64,000 bases of DNA. Origin: Amycolatopsis decaplanina DSM 44594. Its GTDB lineage: Bacteria > Actinomycetota > Actinomycetes > Mycobacteriales > Pseudonocardiaceae. The position numbers and the translations under genes are program-made. The stretch's first letter is position 1. Every line of letters begins with the position of its first letter. Where the stretch lies: assembly GCF_000342005.1 (NCBI RefSeq), contig NZ_AOHO01000026.1:231959-295958 (forward strand), read 5' to 3'. This document shows, piece by piece, positions 8,787 to 16,777 of this stretch. The notes under the pieces were generated by a model. It did no database searches. It was not told the origin of the DNA and saw nothing but the letters and a program-made list of their open reading frames with translations.

Positions 8787-8804
8787 AGTTACTCACGGGT
8801 AACT
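8787..8804. promoter_or_regulatory. Small inverted repeat between sortase and SDR genes
   Basis: A perfect AGTTAC-N6-GTAACT inverted repeat overlaps the sortase stop and sits about 80 bp upstream of the SDR start. A second overlapping CCGTG/CACGG pair is present. It could be a weak hairpin or an operator; no regulator is adjacent. Confidence 0.3.
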
Positions 8805-9489
8805 AGGCGGGGTCGGCGATGACCACCCGGTTCTCGGCGTAGCCGGTCTCCCCGCCCACCCAGCGGCCGCCGCAGGTGACGAGGACTATCCGATGTGGAC
8901 CGGACTGGCCGAACAGCTCGTCCGCCCGCTGCGGCAGTTCGTTCTTCTTCAGCGTGATCAGCTGGGAAACCTTGTACTGCCAGGGTTTCCCGGCCTTGTC
9001 GACCACGGTGACGGTGCCGCCGATCCGCTCGGTCCACAGTTCCGCGAACGGACCCGTCGCGCCCTTCCAGTTCACGTGGCCGGCGAACACGCTCGCGCCG
9101 GTGGCCGCGCTCAGCTCGGCGCCCCACCAGGTCACCTCGCCGAGGTTCTCCGGCACCGGAAGCTCCGCGCCCGGCCCGAGTTCCTTGCGCACGAGTTTCG
9201 CCGCGCCGCCCGCGGGCAGCCGGATCGTCCCCGGTCCCTGCGGTTTCGGGGCTTCAGGCTCCTTCGACGACGGCGGCGGGGCGGCCGTCGGCGTCGTGGG
9301 GACGATGTCCGGTGGAGGCGGGACCTCCTGCTGTGCGGGAGCGGCGGGCGCGCCGCCCGCGACAGCGACGGAGACGGGCTGAGCCGTCCCCGTCACCACG
9401 GTCGTCGGCGGCCAGATGAGTAAGGCCGCGACGAGGTCCGCGCACAGGACCGTGACGGCTCCCAGCGCGAACCCACGTCGTACTGACAT
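8803..9489 (-). CDS. Class E/F-type sortase
   Basis: This 228-aa membrane-anchored transpeptidase has an N-terminal membrane segment, a Pro-rich stalk to about residue 85, and a sortase barrel. The catalytic His is in VFAGHVNW, the Cys in VLVTCGGRW and the Arg in AENRVVI, so all three active-site residues are intact. Sortases cleave a C-terminal sorting motif and attach the substrate to the cell wall. The gene lies 12 bp downstream of a secreted SpaA-like protein with a C-terminal membrane anchor, its likely substrate. Both are probably cotranscribed. Confidence 0.88.
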   Translation of the reverse strand: MSVRRGFALGAVTVLCADLVAALLIWPPTTVVTGTAQPVSVAVAGGAPAAPAQQEVPPPPDIVPTTPTAAPPPSSKEPEAPKPQGPGTIRLPAGGAAKLVRKELGPGAELPVPENLGEVTWWGAELSAATGASVFAGHVNWKGATGPFAELWTERIGGTVTVVDKAGKPWQYKVSQLITLKKNELPQRADELFGQSGPHRIVLVTCGGRWVGGETGYAENRVVIADPA

Positions 9490-9501
9490 TCCAGAACCCT
9501 C

Positions 9502-10971
9502 TTAGCGTCGCGAAGACCGCCGCGCGGCCACGCCCACCATCATCGAACCGAGCAGCGCGAGCGCGCCGACACCGAGGATGCCGGCGGTCGACGCCGAGGT
9601 CTCGACGGTGCCCTGCATCATCGCCACCGGCCGGTCGCCGGCGGGGATGGTGCGCGGTACCTCGTTGGGCGTGTTGGCGACCTTGAGCGCCAGCGTCTCA
9701 CCCGGTTTGATCTCACCGCAGGCGGACGGCGGATTCTTCGGGTCGAACGCGTTGGTGTAACCCGGCGGCGCGCTGACCTCGACCACGCAGATCTCCTGCG
9801 GGGTCCGCAGATTCTCCACGGTGACCGTGCCGTTCTCGCCCTCGGTGGTGACGACGGCGGGCTTGCCGTCAGCGCCGTTGAGCGGCTTGCCGTCGTGGCC
9901 GACGGCGGCCGTGGACTTGTCCTTGGCGGTGATCCGCAGCGCGGCGCCCGCGATGCCCTTGCCGGTCTTCGCGTCGACCTTGGTCACCTGGACTTTGCCC
10001 GGCTTCGAGACGACTGCGACACCCTGGGCCTTCAGTTCCTTCTCGCCGCCGGTCGAGACGACCTTCTGCACCCCGGTCTCGACCGGGAACTGCACGTACG
10101 GCCGGTCCGCGGGGGCGGACAGCGAGCTGGCCAGCTTCGGCTGGTCACCGGTCGGAGTCACCTTGACCGTGACGGTGCCGTCCTCGCCCGTTTTCACCGT
10201 GGTGGCCTTCTCGGCTTTGGCGTTCGAGGTCGACGCGGGCGTGGTGCTCTCGTCACTGTCGACGGTCGCGTTCGACGGAGTGAGCTGCACGGGCACGCCG
10301 GAGACGCCCTTGCCGTTGGCGTTCTTGACGCTGATCGTCCACTCGCCCGCGGTGCCGATGTGCTGGTCTTCCTTCGGCGGCGCGATCGCGGTGGTCCACG
10401 GGCCGCGGTTGGCCTCGGCGTCCTTGGTCAGCTTCTCGACGGCCGTGGCGGCGTCGGCGTGCTGTGCCTTCAGCTTGTCCAGGTGGCTCTGGACGTCGTA
10501 GCCGATCTTCTCCGGAGGAAGGCTCGGTTTGAGGTCGTCGGCGGAACGCGGCTTCGACGTCCACGAGTGCAGCAGGTGCGCGAGCGCCGCGGCCTCGGCC
10601 TTGTCCTGGGTGCCGCCGTAACGCAGCAGCAGGTAGGAGATGTTGGCGGCGGTGTCCTCGGGGAGCTTCGCGCCCCACTTGTCGAGGAGTTCGTCACCGG
10701 GTTTGTACTTCTCGTCCGTGTTCGGCGCCTTCAACTGGAAGGAGACGCAGAACACGTGCTTGCCGTTGACGACGTAGGAGCCGAGCCAGTCCCGTGTTCT
10801 CTGCTTGCCGCCGACCGTTTGGCCGGGCGTGACCTCGTAGCCGACGCCTTCTTCCTTGGCGGCCGAGGCCGGTGTCGCCGCGACGGTTGCGGACAAGGCG
10901 CCGAGGAGGCACGTCGCGATCAGGCTGGTCAAGGCGCGCGAACGCACGCTCGGGCGTGTGGTCCACCCCAT
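9502..10971 (-). CDS. Secreted surface protein with SpaA/Ig-like domains and C-terminal anchor
   Basis: This 489-aa protein carries a signal peptide ending near ATPASAA (residue ~38). Next comes an N-terminal domain with VFCVSFQ, then an Ig-like region (~200-330) and a prealbumin/SpaA-like domain (VTKVDAKTGKGIAGAALRI, ~340-440). The C-terminal membrane span (GILGVGALALLGSMMVG) is followed by ARRSSRR. No clear LPXTG or LAXTG motif precedes the anchor; VPRTIPAGD and VETSAST are the only candidates. ATG 10971 is chosen because AAAGGAG lies about 10 nt upstream; the longer frame lacks such support. Adjacent sortase suggests covalent wall attachment. The N-terminal domain might be thioester-like, but this is unproven. 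Confidence 0.8.
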   Translation of the reverse strand: MGWTTRPSVRSRALTSLIATCLLGALSATVAATPASAAKEEGVGYEVTPGQTVGGKQRTRDWLGSYVVNGKHVFCVSFQLKAPNTDEKYKPGDELLDKWGAKLPEDTAANISYLLLRYGGTQDKAEAAALAHLLHSWTSKPRSADDLKPSLPPEKIGYDVQSHLDKLKAQHADAATAVEKLTKDAEANRGPWTTAIAPPKEDQHIGTAGEWTISVKNANGKGVSGVPVQLTPSNATVDSDESTTPASTSNAKAEKATTVKTGEDGTVTVKVTPTGDQPKLASSLSAPADRPYVQFPVETGVQKVVSTGGEKELKAQGVAVVSKPGKVQVTKVDAKTGKGIAGAALRITAKDKSTAAVGHDGKPLNGADGKPAVVTTEGENGTVTVENLRTPQEICVVEVSAPPGYTNAFDPKNPPSACGEIKPGETLALKVANTPNEVPRTIPAGDRPVAMMQGTVETSASTAGILGVGALALLGSMMVGVAARRSSRR

Positions 10972-11285
10972 GGTGTGTTGACTCCTTTGGCCGTGCTCCG
11001 CCCCGGCGCATTTACGTCGGCGCAGGTCACACGATCGATAGGTTCCCCGACACGCCTTCGGTGATTGTCCGAACACGCAACGTGGAGGGTGACGTGTGAT
11101 CAGCGGTTTTGGCAATAGGGCATCAGGTGGGGTATCGGTGAACGGTCGGTGATCTCCGCCGCATACGGTGTGGGAGATGGTCGTCGCGCCGATTGTGAGT
11201 AAAGTCGTCTTTACTTCGACGGGAACCGGGCGGCCCACGCGGTCGTTGAACCCGATGCAGGTGCCAGTAGATCCAGGAGGATCAG
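10972..11285. promoter_or_regulatory. Divergent 314-bp intergenic region
   Basis: No gene is seen. The region separates the surface-protein/sortase operon from the Bax-inhibitor-like gene. The minus-strand gene has AAAGGAG upstream of its ATG; the plus-strand gene has AGGAGG at 11275-11280. A conspicuous inverted repeat lies at 11198-11215 and is listed separately. Confidence 0.4.
11198..11215. promoter_or_regulatory. Operator-like inverted repeat AGTAAAG-N4-CTTTACT
   Basis: This perfect 7-4-7 inverted repeat lies 71 bp upstream of the Bax-inhibitor-like start codon and is unusually AT-rich for this DNA. Its form is that of a dimeric repressor site (TetR, GntR or MarR type). No regulator gene is adjacent, so any cognate protein must be encoded elsewhere. 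Confidence 0.5.
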
Positions 11286-12122
11286 GTGCGATCCAGTAGC
11301 AACCCGGCGTTCCGGAACCTGCCGCGCGGCGCGGCGGAGTACGGACCCAACGTAGGCTTCAACCAACCCCAGGGCGGCGTGCCCGGCTACGGCCCTCCGC
11401 AGACCTCCGCCGGCGCCGACGACCGTCCGATGACCGTCGACGACGTCGTCATCAAGACGGCGCTGAGCCTCGGCACCGCGCTGGTGACCGGTGTGCTCAC
11501 CGCGATCTGGGCCATCAGCCAGATCCCGGTTTCGGCGTCCGGCAAGATCACAGGCATACCGGGCTCCGTCATCGGCTTGCTCGTCGGCGGCATGATCGTC
11601 GGCCTCGTGATCTCGCTCGTGATCATCTTCAAGCAGAAGCCGAGCGGCCCGCTCACGCTCGCGTACTCGGCTGCCGAGGGTGTTTTCCTCGGTGCGATCA
11701 GCGGTCTGTTCGAAGCGCTCTACCCGGGGATCGCGATCCAGGCGATCATCGGTACCGCGGGTGTGTTCATCGCGATGCTGGTCGTCTACAAGACCGGTGC
11801 GGTCAAGGTCACCCCGAAGCTGACCAAGTGGATCATCGGCGCCGTCGTCGGCGTCGCGATCCTGATGCTGGTCAACCTCATCACCAGCTTCTTCGGTTTC
11901 AACCCGCTGCGTGACGGCGGGCCGATCGCGATCATCTTCAGCCTCGTGGTGATCGGTGTCGCGGCGTTCAGCTTCCTGCTCGACTTCGACCAGGCCGACC
12001 GGATGATCCGTGAAGGCATGCCGTCGAAGTGGGCGTGGTTCGCCGCCTTCGGCCTGATGACCACCTTGGTCTGGCTGTACCTCGAGATCCTGCGGCTGCT
12101 TTCGTACTTCCAAAACGATTGA
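11286..12122 (+). CDS. Bax inhibitor-1 / YccA-family membrane protein
   Basis: This 278-aa integral membrane protein has a Gly/Pro-rich cytoplasmic N-terminus (about residues 1-50) followed by about seven membrane segments. The C-terminal region FLLDFDQADRMIREGMPSKWAWFAAFGL matches the BI-1/YccA family, whose Asp pair is implicated in pH-dependent ion or calcium leak in structurally studied bacterial members. GTG at 11286 follows an excellent AGGAGG. A terminator follows at 12141-12170. Confidence 0.88.
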   Translation: MRSSSNPAFRNLPRGAAEYGPNVGFNQPQGGVPGYGPPQTSAGADDRPMTVDDVVIKTALSLGTALVTGVLTAIWAISQIPVSASGKITGIPGSVIGLLVGGMIVGLVISLVIIFKQKPSGPLTLAYSAAEGVFLGAISGLFEALYPGIAIQAIIGTAGVFIAMLVVYKTGAVKVTPKLTKWIIGAVVGVAILMLVNLITSFFGFNPLRDGGPIAIIFSLVVIGVAAFSFLLDFDQADRMIREGMPSKWAWFAAFGLMTTLVWLYLEILRLLSYFQND

Positions 12123-12140
12123 CGCAGATTCTTCGCGGAT

Positions 12141-12170
12141 GGGCGCTCCGAGCGATCGGGGCGCCCTTTT
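12141..12170 (+). terminator. Rho-independent terminator after Bax-inhibitor-like gene
   Basis: GGGCGCTCCG and CGGGGCGCCC form a 10-bp stem with one mismatch and a 6-nt loop, followed directly by TTTT. It starts 18 bp after the stop codon. Confidence 0.75.
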
Positions 12171-12183
12171 CCGTTGCCGCGAA

Positions 12184-12189
12184 TACCCT
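12184..12189 (+). promoter_or_regulatory. Leaderless-type -10 box for the first LppU-like gene
   Basis: TACCCT followed by 6 nt and then ATG 12196; no ribosome-binding site precedes the ATG. This is the typical geometry of actinobacterial leaderless transcripts. Confidence 0.5.
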
Positions 12190-12195
12190 GGCCCC

Positions 12196-12729
12196 ATGAC
12201 CGAGCACAGCGGCGGACCCGCCAGGCCGAGGCGTTCCCTATGGTTCTGGGTGGGCATCCTGGTGCCGGTCGCGATCGTGGTGCTCAGCGCGTCGTCGTGG
12301 ATCGTCGGGTACCTCTCGAACACCGACGACGTCCGGGTGGGCGACTGCTACGCGATCACCACGTTCGGCGACGTCGACGCGGATCCGGCCAAGGTGGACT
12401 GTGGTTCGATCGAGGCCAACGCGAAGGCGGGGGCGAAGACCGACGCCGGCGGTGCGTGCCCGGCTGGCGAGTACGACCAGCTCGTCGTCGACAAGACGTT
12501 CGCCTCGTACAAGCTCTGCATGATGATCAACGCGAAGCAGGGCGACTGCCTCGAGAACTTCCTCGCCGACAGCGTGGCCTATCAGAAGGTTCCCTGCTCG
12601 GATCCCGCGAGGGACGCGGAGGTGCTGAAGGTGGTCGACGGTGTCATGACCTGTGACGACACGGAAGCGACTCATCTCAAGAGTTACTCGACGCCTCCCT
12701 CGACGGTCTGTGTGAAGAGCACCAAATAG
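12196..12729 (+). CDS. LppU/SCO3897-like membrane-anchored protein (copy 1)
   Basis: This 177-aa protein has a short cytoplasmic N-terminus, one membrane span (LWFWVGILVPVAIVVLSA, about residues 15-32) and an extracytoplasmic domain with eight Cys in a regular pattern (VGDCYAI, VDCGS, ACPAGEY, LCMMINAKQGDCL, VPCSD, MTCDD, TVCVKS). This matches the LppU/SCO3897 family of unknown function, and the Cys probably pair as disulfides. It is a tandem paralog of the gene at 12841, with the same Cys spacing. ATG 12196 is supported by a leaderless -10 box. Confidence 0.75.
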   Translation: MTEHSGGPARPRRSLWFWVGILVPVAIVVLSASSWIVGYLSNTDDVRVGDCYAITTFGDVDADPAKVDCGSIEANAKAGAKTDAGGACPAGEYDQLVVDKTFASYKLCMMINAKQGDCLENFLADSVAYQKVPCSDPARDAEVLKVVDGVMTCDDTEATHLKSYSTPPSTVCVKSTK

Positions 12730-12840
12730 TGGCCTCGACCTGAGGTTTTCACTCTTTTGGGGGGTCGGTCCGTGGGGTTGATCACGATGAGTGTTTGATA
12801 CCGGGGTTCTCATTCCTCTTCACACCTGTGAGGTTTCTCG

Positions 12841-13437
12841 GTGACCACTTCCCAGCCGGCCCCTGGGGGCCAAATGCCGGTGGGACAGCCCGACGCTTTC
12901 GGTCCGCCGCCCGGCGGTCAGCCGATGGCGCCCAAGCGCTCCAAGATCGGTTGGCTGCGCTTCGCCATTCCGGTGCTCGTCGTCTTGATCGGCGGCGGCC
13001 TATTCCTCTTCAACTACTTCACCGGGACTGGCAGCGCCCAAGCCGGCGACTGCCTGAGCGTGACCGAGTTCTCGAGGAAGGCCGACGACCCGAAGAAGAT
13101 CGATTGCGGCGCGCCGGAGGCGAACGTCAAGATCGGCGCACGTGTGGCCGGCGACGAGTCCTGCCCGGAGGGCGACTACGACACCATCTCGATGACGGGC
13201 CGGATGTCGTACAAGTTGTGCCTGATCATCAACGTCAAACAGGGCGACTGTCTCAAGGGCTTCAAGTCGGACACCGCCGGCTACCAGAAGGTGTCCTGCA
13301 CCGACCCCGCCAAGGATGCGGAACTGGTGAAGATCGCCAACGCCGCGGACAAGGCGTCCTGTGAGGGGACCGAAGCCACGCTGGTGGCGACGTACTCGAC
13401 GCCTCCGACGACACTCTGCCTCAAGACGGCGGAGTAA
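12841..13437 (+). CDS. LppU/SCO3897-like membrane-anchored protein (copy 2)
   Basis: This 198-aa protein has a Pro/Gly/Gln-rich cytoplasmic N-terminus (about residues 1-35), one membrane span (FAIPVLVVLIGGGLFLFNYF) and an extracytoplasmic Cys-patterned domain closely parallel to copy 1 (AGDCLSVTEF, IDCGAPEAN, LCLIINVKQGDCL, VSCTDPAKDAELVK, TTLCLKT). Tandem duplication is evident from the shared motifs and similar length. GTG 12841 has a GAGG about 11 nt upstream. Function is unknown. A strong palindrome follows 8 bp after the stop. Confidence 0.75.
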   Translation: MTTSQPAPGGQMPVGQPDAFGPPPGGQPMAPKRSKIGWLRFAIPVLVVLIGGGLFLFNYFTGTGSAQAGDCLSVTEFSRKADDPKKIDCGAPEANVKIGARVAGDESCPEGDYDTISMTGRMSYKLCLIINVKQGDCLKGFKSDTAGYQKVSCTDPAKDAELVKIANAADKASCEGTEATLVATYSTPPTTLCLKTAE

Positions 13438-13444
13438 GCCCAAG

Positions 13445-13497
13445 CGCGTGAAGGCCCCCTTCTCTCGGATCGGCAGAGGGAAGGGGGCCTTCACGCG
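13445..13497. terminator. Palindrome, GTGAAGGCCCCCTT family
   Basis: A CGCGTGAAGGCCCCCTT arm at 13445-13461 and its perfect complement at 13481-13497 enclose a 19-bp loop. It begins 8 bp after the second LppU-like gene and probably terminates it. It lies 9 bp from a half copy of the AAGGGACC palindrome family. Confidence 0.7.
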
Positions 13498-13505
13498 TAT
13501 CAGGG

Positions 13506-13523
13506 GAGCAAGGGACCTTTGCT
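13506..13523. repeat. Orphan half of the AAGGGACC palindrome family
   Basis: GAGCAAGGGACCTTTGCT matches the left arm of the palindromes at 16694 and 24142, but no complementary right arm follows. It looks like a decayed or truncated copy beside the 13445-13497 element. Confidence 0.6.
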
Positions 13524-13646
13524 ACCACTGCCATCCGGCCCTGCGCGCACCTCCGTTCGTCGCACAGTGTGGGACGGGCTGCGATCGGGCGGTCACCGGT
13601 CCTAACGTTGCTCGTCCCCCACCCCGCCGATCGATCTGGAGTCCTG

Positions 13647-14915
13647 GTGGCGACGACGGAAACCCAAACCGGTGAGAAGAAGCTCCTCGACTTCCCGACC
13701 TCCTGCGCCGCCCCGGTCCCGCAGCCGGAGGAGCCGGTCAAGGTCGTGCCGCTGGCTGTCGCGGGTGCCCTCGCGATCGGACTGACCTGGTACGTCTGGG
13801 CGACGCACGGGGCGAAGTTCGGTGTCCTGCTCATCCTCGGCCTGCTGCTCGGCCTCGCGCTCTTCCATTCCCGGTTCGGGTTCACCTCGGCCTGGCGCCG
13901 GCTGATCGCGGTCGGCAACGGCCAGGGCCTGCGGGCGCACACGCTGCTGCTCGGCACGGCCGCGACGTTGATCGCGCTGATCGTCGGCACGGGATCCGGC
14001 ATGTTCGGCAGCAAACCGAACCCGGTGGCGGGCGGGCTGGGGCTCGCGCTGTTCGTCGGCGCGACGATCTTCGCCATCGGCATGCAGTTAGGTGGCGCGT
14101 GCGCTTCGGGAACGCTGTTCGCGGTCGGTTCCGGGCAGTCGACGATCGTGCTGACCCTCGGCGGGTTCATCACCGGGTCGGTCCTCTACACGTGGGCGTA
14201 TCCGCTGCTTTCGGGCTGGCCCGAGTTCAAGGGGATCCTGCTCGCCGACCACGTCGGCTGGTTCGGTTCGTGGGCGATCACCGTCGCCGTCCTCGCCGCG
14301 ATCGTGCTGGGCACCCGGTTCGTGCAGAAGCGCCGCAACCCGCCGCCGGTCGACGTCGTCCCGACCGCGCGCGGTTTGGCCCGGATCTACCGCGGCTCCT
14401 GGCCGGTCCTCGTCGGCGCCGTCGTCCTCGGGGTGCTGGCGGGGGCCGTGTTCCTCGTCTCCGGAGGGATCTGGGGAGTCACGAGCGCGTTCAGCCTGTG
14501 GGGCGCCAAGATCCTGCAGGTGTTCGGCCTGCACCCGGAGACCTGGGAGTTCTGGCGGCTCAAGGCGAACGCGGCTTCGCTGGCCGGGCCGATCTGGAAG
14601 GACAAGAACAGCCTCACCGACATCGGCATCATGATCGGCGCGGGTGTCGCCGCCGCGGCGGCGGGCGCGTGGAAGATCCACAGCTCGATCCCGTGGCGGA
14701 CCGCCGTCGCCGCGGTGCTCGGCGGGATCCTGATGGGCGTCGGCGCGCGGATGGCGGGCGGCTGCAACATCGGCGCCTACCTCGGCGGTATCTCGGTCGG
14801 CAGCCTGCACGGCTGGCTGTGGGGCGTCTTCGCGCTCGGCGGCACCTGGATCGGGCTCAAGCTGCGGCCGCTGTTCGGTCTCGGCAACCCGGCACCGACG
14901 GACAGCGTCTGCTGA
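13647..14915 (+). CDS. YeeE/YedE-family (TsuA-like) sulfur-compound transporter
   Basis: This 422-aa membrane protein has about ten hydrophobic segments and the two Cys-containing signatures of the YeeE/YedE family: GGACASGTLFAVGSGQ in the first half and AGGCNIGAYLGGISVGS in the second. In the studied thiosulfate importer TsuA/YeeE, such Cys relay thiosulfate through the membrane. A further Cys is the last residue, and one lies in the N-terminal SCAAPVPQP. GTG 13647 is chosen because GGAG lies 7 nt upstream; the longer frame would start inside the repeat-rich spacer. Thiosulfate or sulfide uptake would feed the cysteine/methionine genes nearby, but the substrate is inferred. Confidence 0.85.
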   Translation: MATTETQTGEKKLLDFPTSCAAPVPQPEEPVKVVPLAVAGALAIGLTWYVWATHGAKFGVLLILGLLLGLALFHSRFGFTSAWRRLIAVGNGQGLRAHTLLLGTAATLIALIVGTGSGMFGSKPNPVAGGLGLALFVGATIFAIGMQLGGACASGTLFAVGSGQSTIVLTLGGFITGSVLYTWAYPLLSGWPEFKGILLADHVGWFGSWAITVAVLAAIVLGTRFVQKRRNPPPVDVVPTARGLARIYRGSWPVLVGAVVLGVLAGAVFLVSGGIWGVTSAFSLWGAKILQVFGLHPETWEFWRLKANAASLAGPIWKDKNSLTDIGIMIGAGVAAAAAGAWKIHSSIPWRTAVAAVLGGILMGVGARMAGGCNIGAYLGGISVGSLHGWLWGVFALGGTWIGLKLRPLFGLGNPAPTDSVC

Positions 14916-14975
14916 TCACTCTTCGTGACAGTCCGTATGCGGACCTGCCCTTTAGGTTCGCGTACGAGGAAAAAG

Positions 14976-15045
14976 TTGGCAGGTAAAACCTGTGTTCGGC
15001 TACCCTCGGCTACATGCCTGAGCTTGTTCATTAATGCACAAGCTC
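14976..15045 (+). promoter_or_regulatory. Efflux-gene promoter with 26-bp near-perfect palindrome
   Basis: TTGGCA (14976-14981) and TACCCT (15001-15006) with a 19-bp spacer form a candidate promoter for the MFS gene. Downstream, a 26-bp dyad at 15020-15045 has GAGCTTGT arms, a CATTAATG core and a single mismatched pair. It lies in the expected 5' leader, about 100 nt before the start codon, and looks like a TetR- or MarR-type operator. No regulator gene is next to it. Confidence 0.55.
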
Positions 15046-15147
15046 GGTTGGGGAAGGCTCGGCGCTGTGCCGGGCGTCGATTCCGTAGTCGCGACCACGG
15101 GGGTTGTCGCGTCCCGGGGAACACTGAGCATCAGGGACGGATTTTTC

Positions 15148-16683
15148 ATGTCAACGCAAAGCCCGGCCGCGCCGGGCGGCGACAAACTCGACGCGGGCGT
15201 ACTCAAGGTCGCCGGCGTCGTCATCCTCGGCGCGATCATGGCGATCCTCGACACGACGGTCGTCAACGTCGCGCTCCAGAAACTGACCATCGAGTTCCAG
15301 ACCTCGTTCGACACCATCCAGTGGATCGCGACCGGCTACATGCTCGCCCTGGCGACGGTCATTCCGATCACCGGCTGGGCCTCGGACCGGTTCGGCACCA
15401 AGCGGCTCTACATGACCGCGATCGGGCTGTTCCTGATCGGGTCGATGCTCGCCGGCATGGCCTGGGACGTCGAATCGCTGATCATCTTCCGGGTCCTGCA
15501 GGGCTTCGGCGGCGGCATGCTGATGCCCGCCGGTATGACGATCCTGACCAGGGCCGCCGGACCGCACCGGATCGGGCGGGTGATGGGGGTGCTCGGGGTG
15601 CCGATGCTGCTCGGCCCGATCGGCGGCCCGATCCTCGGCGGCTGGCTGGTCGACGCGGTGAGCTGGCGCTGGATCTTCTACATCAACGTGCCGATCGGCC
15701 TGATCACCATGGCCATGGCGTGGCGCCTGCTGCCGAAGGACCGGCCGGAGCCCAGCGAGCGGTTCGACTTCATCGGCATGCTGATGGTCTCGCCGGGCCT
15801 GGCGGCACTGATCTTCGGTGTTTCGAACATCCCCGCGGCGGGCGGTGTCGGCGCGGTGGACGTCTGGCTGCCCGCGCTGGCCGGGATCGCGTTGCTGGTG
15901 GCGTTCGTGTTCCGGGCGAACCAGGTGGCGAACCCGCTGCTCGACCTGAAGCTGTTCAAGAACCGGTCGTTCTCCGTCGCCATGGTGACGATGACCTTCT
16001 TCTGCGTCGCGTTCTTCGGCGCGATGCTGCTCCTGCCGACGTACTTCGTGCTGGCGCGCGGTGAATCGGCGATGAACGCCGGGCTGCTGCTCGCCCCGCA
16101 GGGATTCGGCGCGATGCTGACCATGCCGATCGCGGGCCGGTTCGCGGACAAGATCGGCGCGCGGAAGATCGTGCTGCCGGGGCTCGTGCTGATGCTCGCC
16201 GGATTGATCGCCTTCACCCAGATCACCGCGGCGACGCCGTACTGGCTGCTGCTTTCGGCGCTGTTCGTGATGGGGCTCGGCATGGGCGCGACGATGATGC
16301 CGATCACCTCGGCCGCGTTGCAGACGCTCAAGTCGCAGGACATGGCGAAGGCGTCGACGGCGACGAACATCCTGCAGCAGACCGCGGGGGCGATCGGTTC
16401 GGCGGTGCTGTCGATCATCCTGGCGGCGTTGCTGGCGGGGAAGTTCGGCGTGCCGACCGCGCAGGGGCAGTTGGCCGCGACCGCGGCGGTGATGAACCCG
16501 GCGACGCGCGAAACGGCCGCGGGGCTGACCGCGGACGCGTTCTCGACGACGTTCCTGTGGTCGATGATCCTGCTCGCGCTGTGCCTGATCCCGGCGGCGT
16601 TCCTGCCGAAGACCAAGCCGGCGCTGCCTGAGGGTGCGGTCGACGGCGAGGTCTCCGCGGCCCCGCCGATCATGACCCACTAG
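15148..16683 (+). CDS. DHA2-family (EmrB/QacA-type) MFS efflux transporter
   Basis: This 511-aa protein has about 14 predicted membrane segments. DHA2 features include LDTTVVNVALQKL near residue 32, WIATGYMLALATVIPITGWASDRFGTKR (motif A region) and GGPILGGWLV (motif C). These proton-driven pumps export drugs or metabolites; the substrate is unknown. ATG 15148 is preferred, with an AGGGACGG box about 8 nt upstream, leaving a leader with a 26-bp operator-like palindrome. The gene converges on the thiolase across the palindrome at 16694-16757. Confidence 0.9.
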   Translation: MSTQSPAAPGGDKLDAGVLKVAGVVILGAIMAILDTTVVNVALQKLTIEFQTSFDTIQWIATGYMLALATVIPITGWASDRFGTKRLYMTAIGLFLIGSMLAGMAWDVESLIIFRVLQGFGGGMLMPAGMTILTRAAGPHRIGRVMGVLGVPMLLGPIGGPILGGWLVDAVSWRWIFYINVPIGLITMAMAWRLLPKDRPEPSERFDFIGMLMVSPGLAALIFGVSNIPAAGGVGAVDVWLPALAGIALLVAFVFRANQVANPLLDLKLFKNRSFSVAMVTMTFFCVAFFGAMLLLPTYFVLARGESAMNAGLLLAPQGFGAMLTMPIAGRFADKIGARKIVLPGLVLMLAGLIAFTQITAATPYWLLLSALFVMGLGMGATMMPITSAALQTLKSQDMAKASTATNILQQTAGAIGSAVLSIILAALLAGKFGVPTAQGQLAATAAVMNPATRETAAGLTADAFSTTFLWSMILLALCLIPAAFLPKTKPALPEGAVDGEVSAAPPIMTH

Positions 16684-16693
16684 GCCCGGAAGG

Positions 16694-16757
16694 GAGCAAG
16701 GGACCTTTGCTCGCGTTCGTTAGCACACTAACCAACGCGAGCAAAGGTTCCTTGCTC
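16694..16757. terminator. Palindrome, AAGGGACC family, between efflux and thiolase genes
   Basis: Arms of 24 bp (16694-16717 and 16734-16757) begin GAGCAAGGGACCTTTGCTCG and contain only one or two mismatches around a 16-nt loop. It sits exactly between convergent genes, consistent with a shared bidirectional terminator. Confidence 0.75.
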
Positions 16758-16777
16758 TATTTCTGCAGGTCAGAGGG

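Noticed and set aside
9502..11238. Extended start of the surface protein at 11238
   Set aside because: A signal peptide begins at ATG 10971 with AAAGGAG upstream; the extra 89 residues are non-homologous and cross the divergent promoter region.
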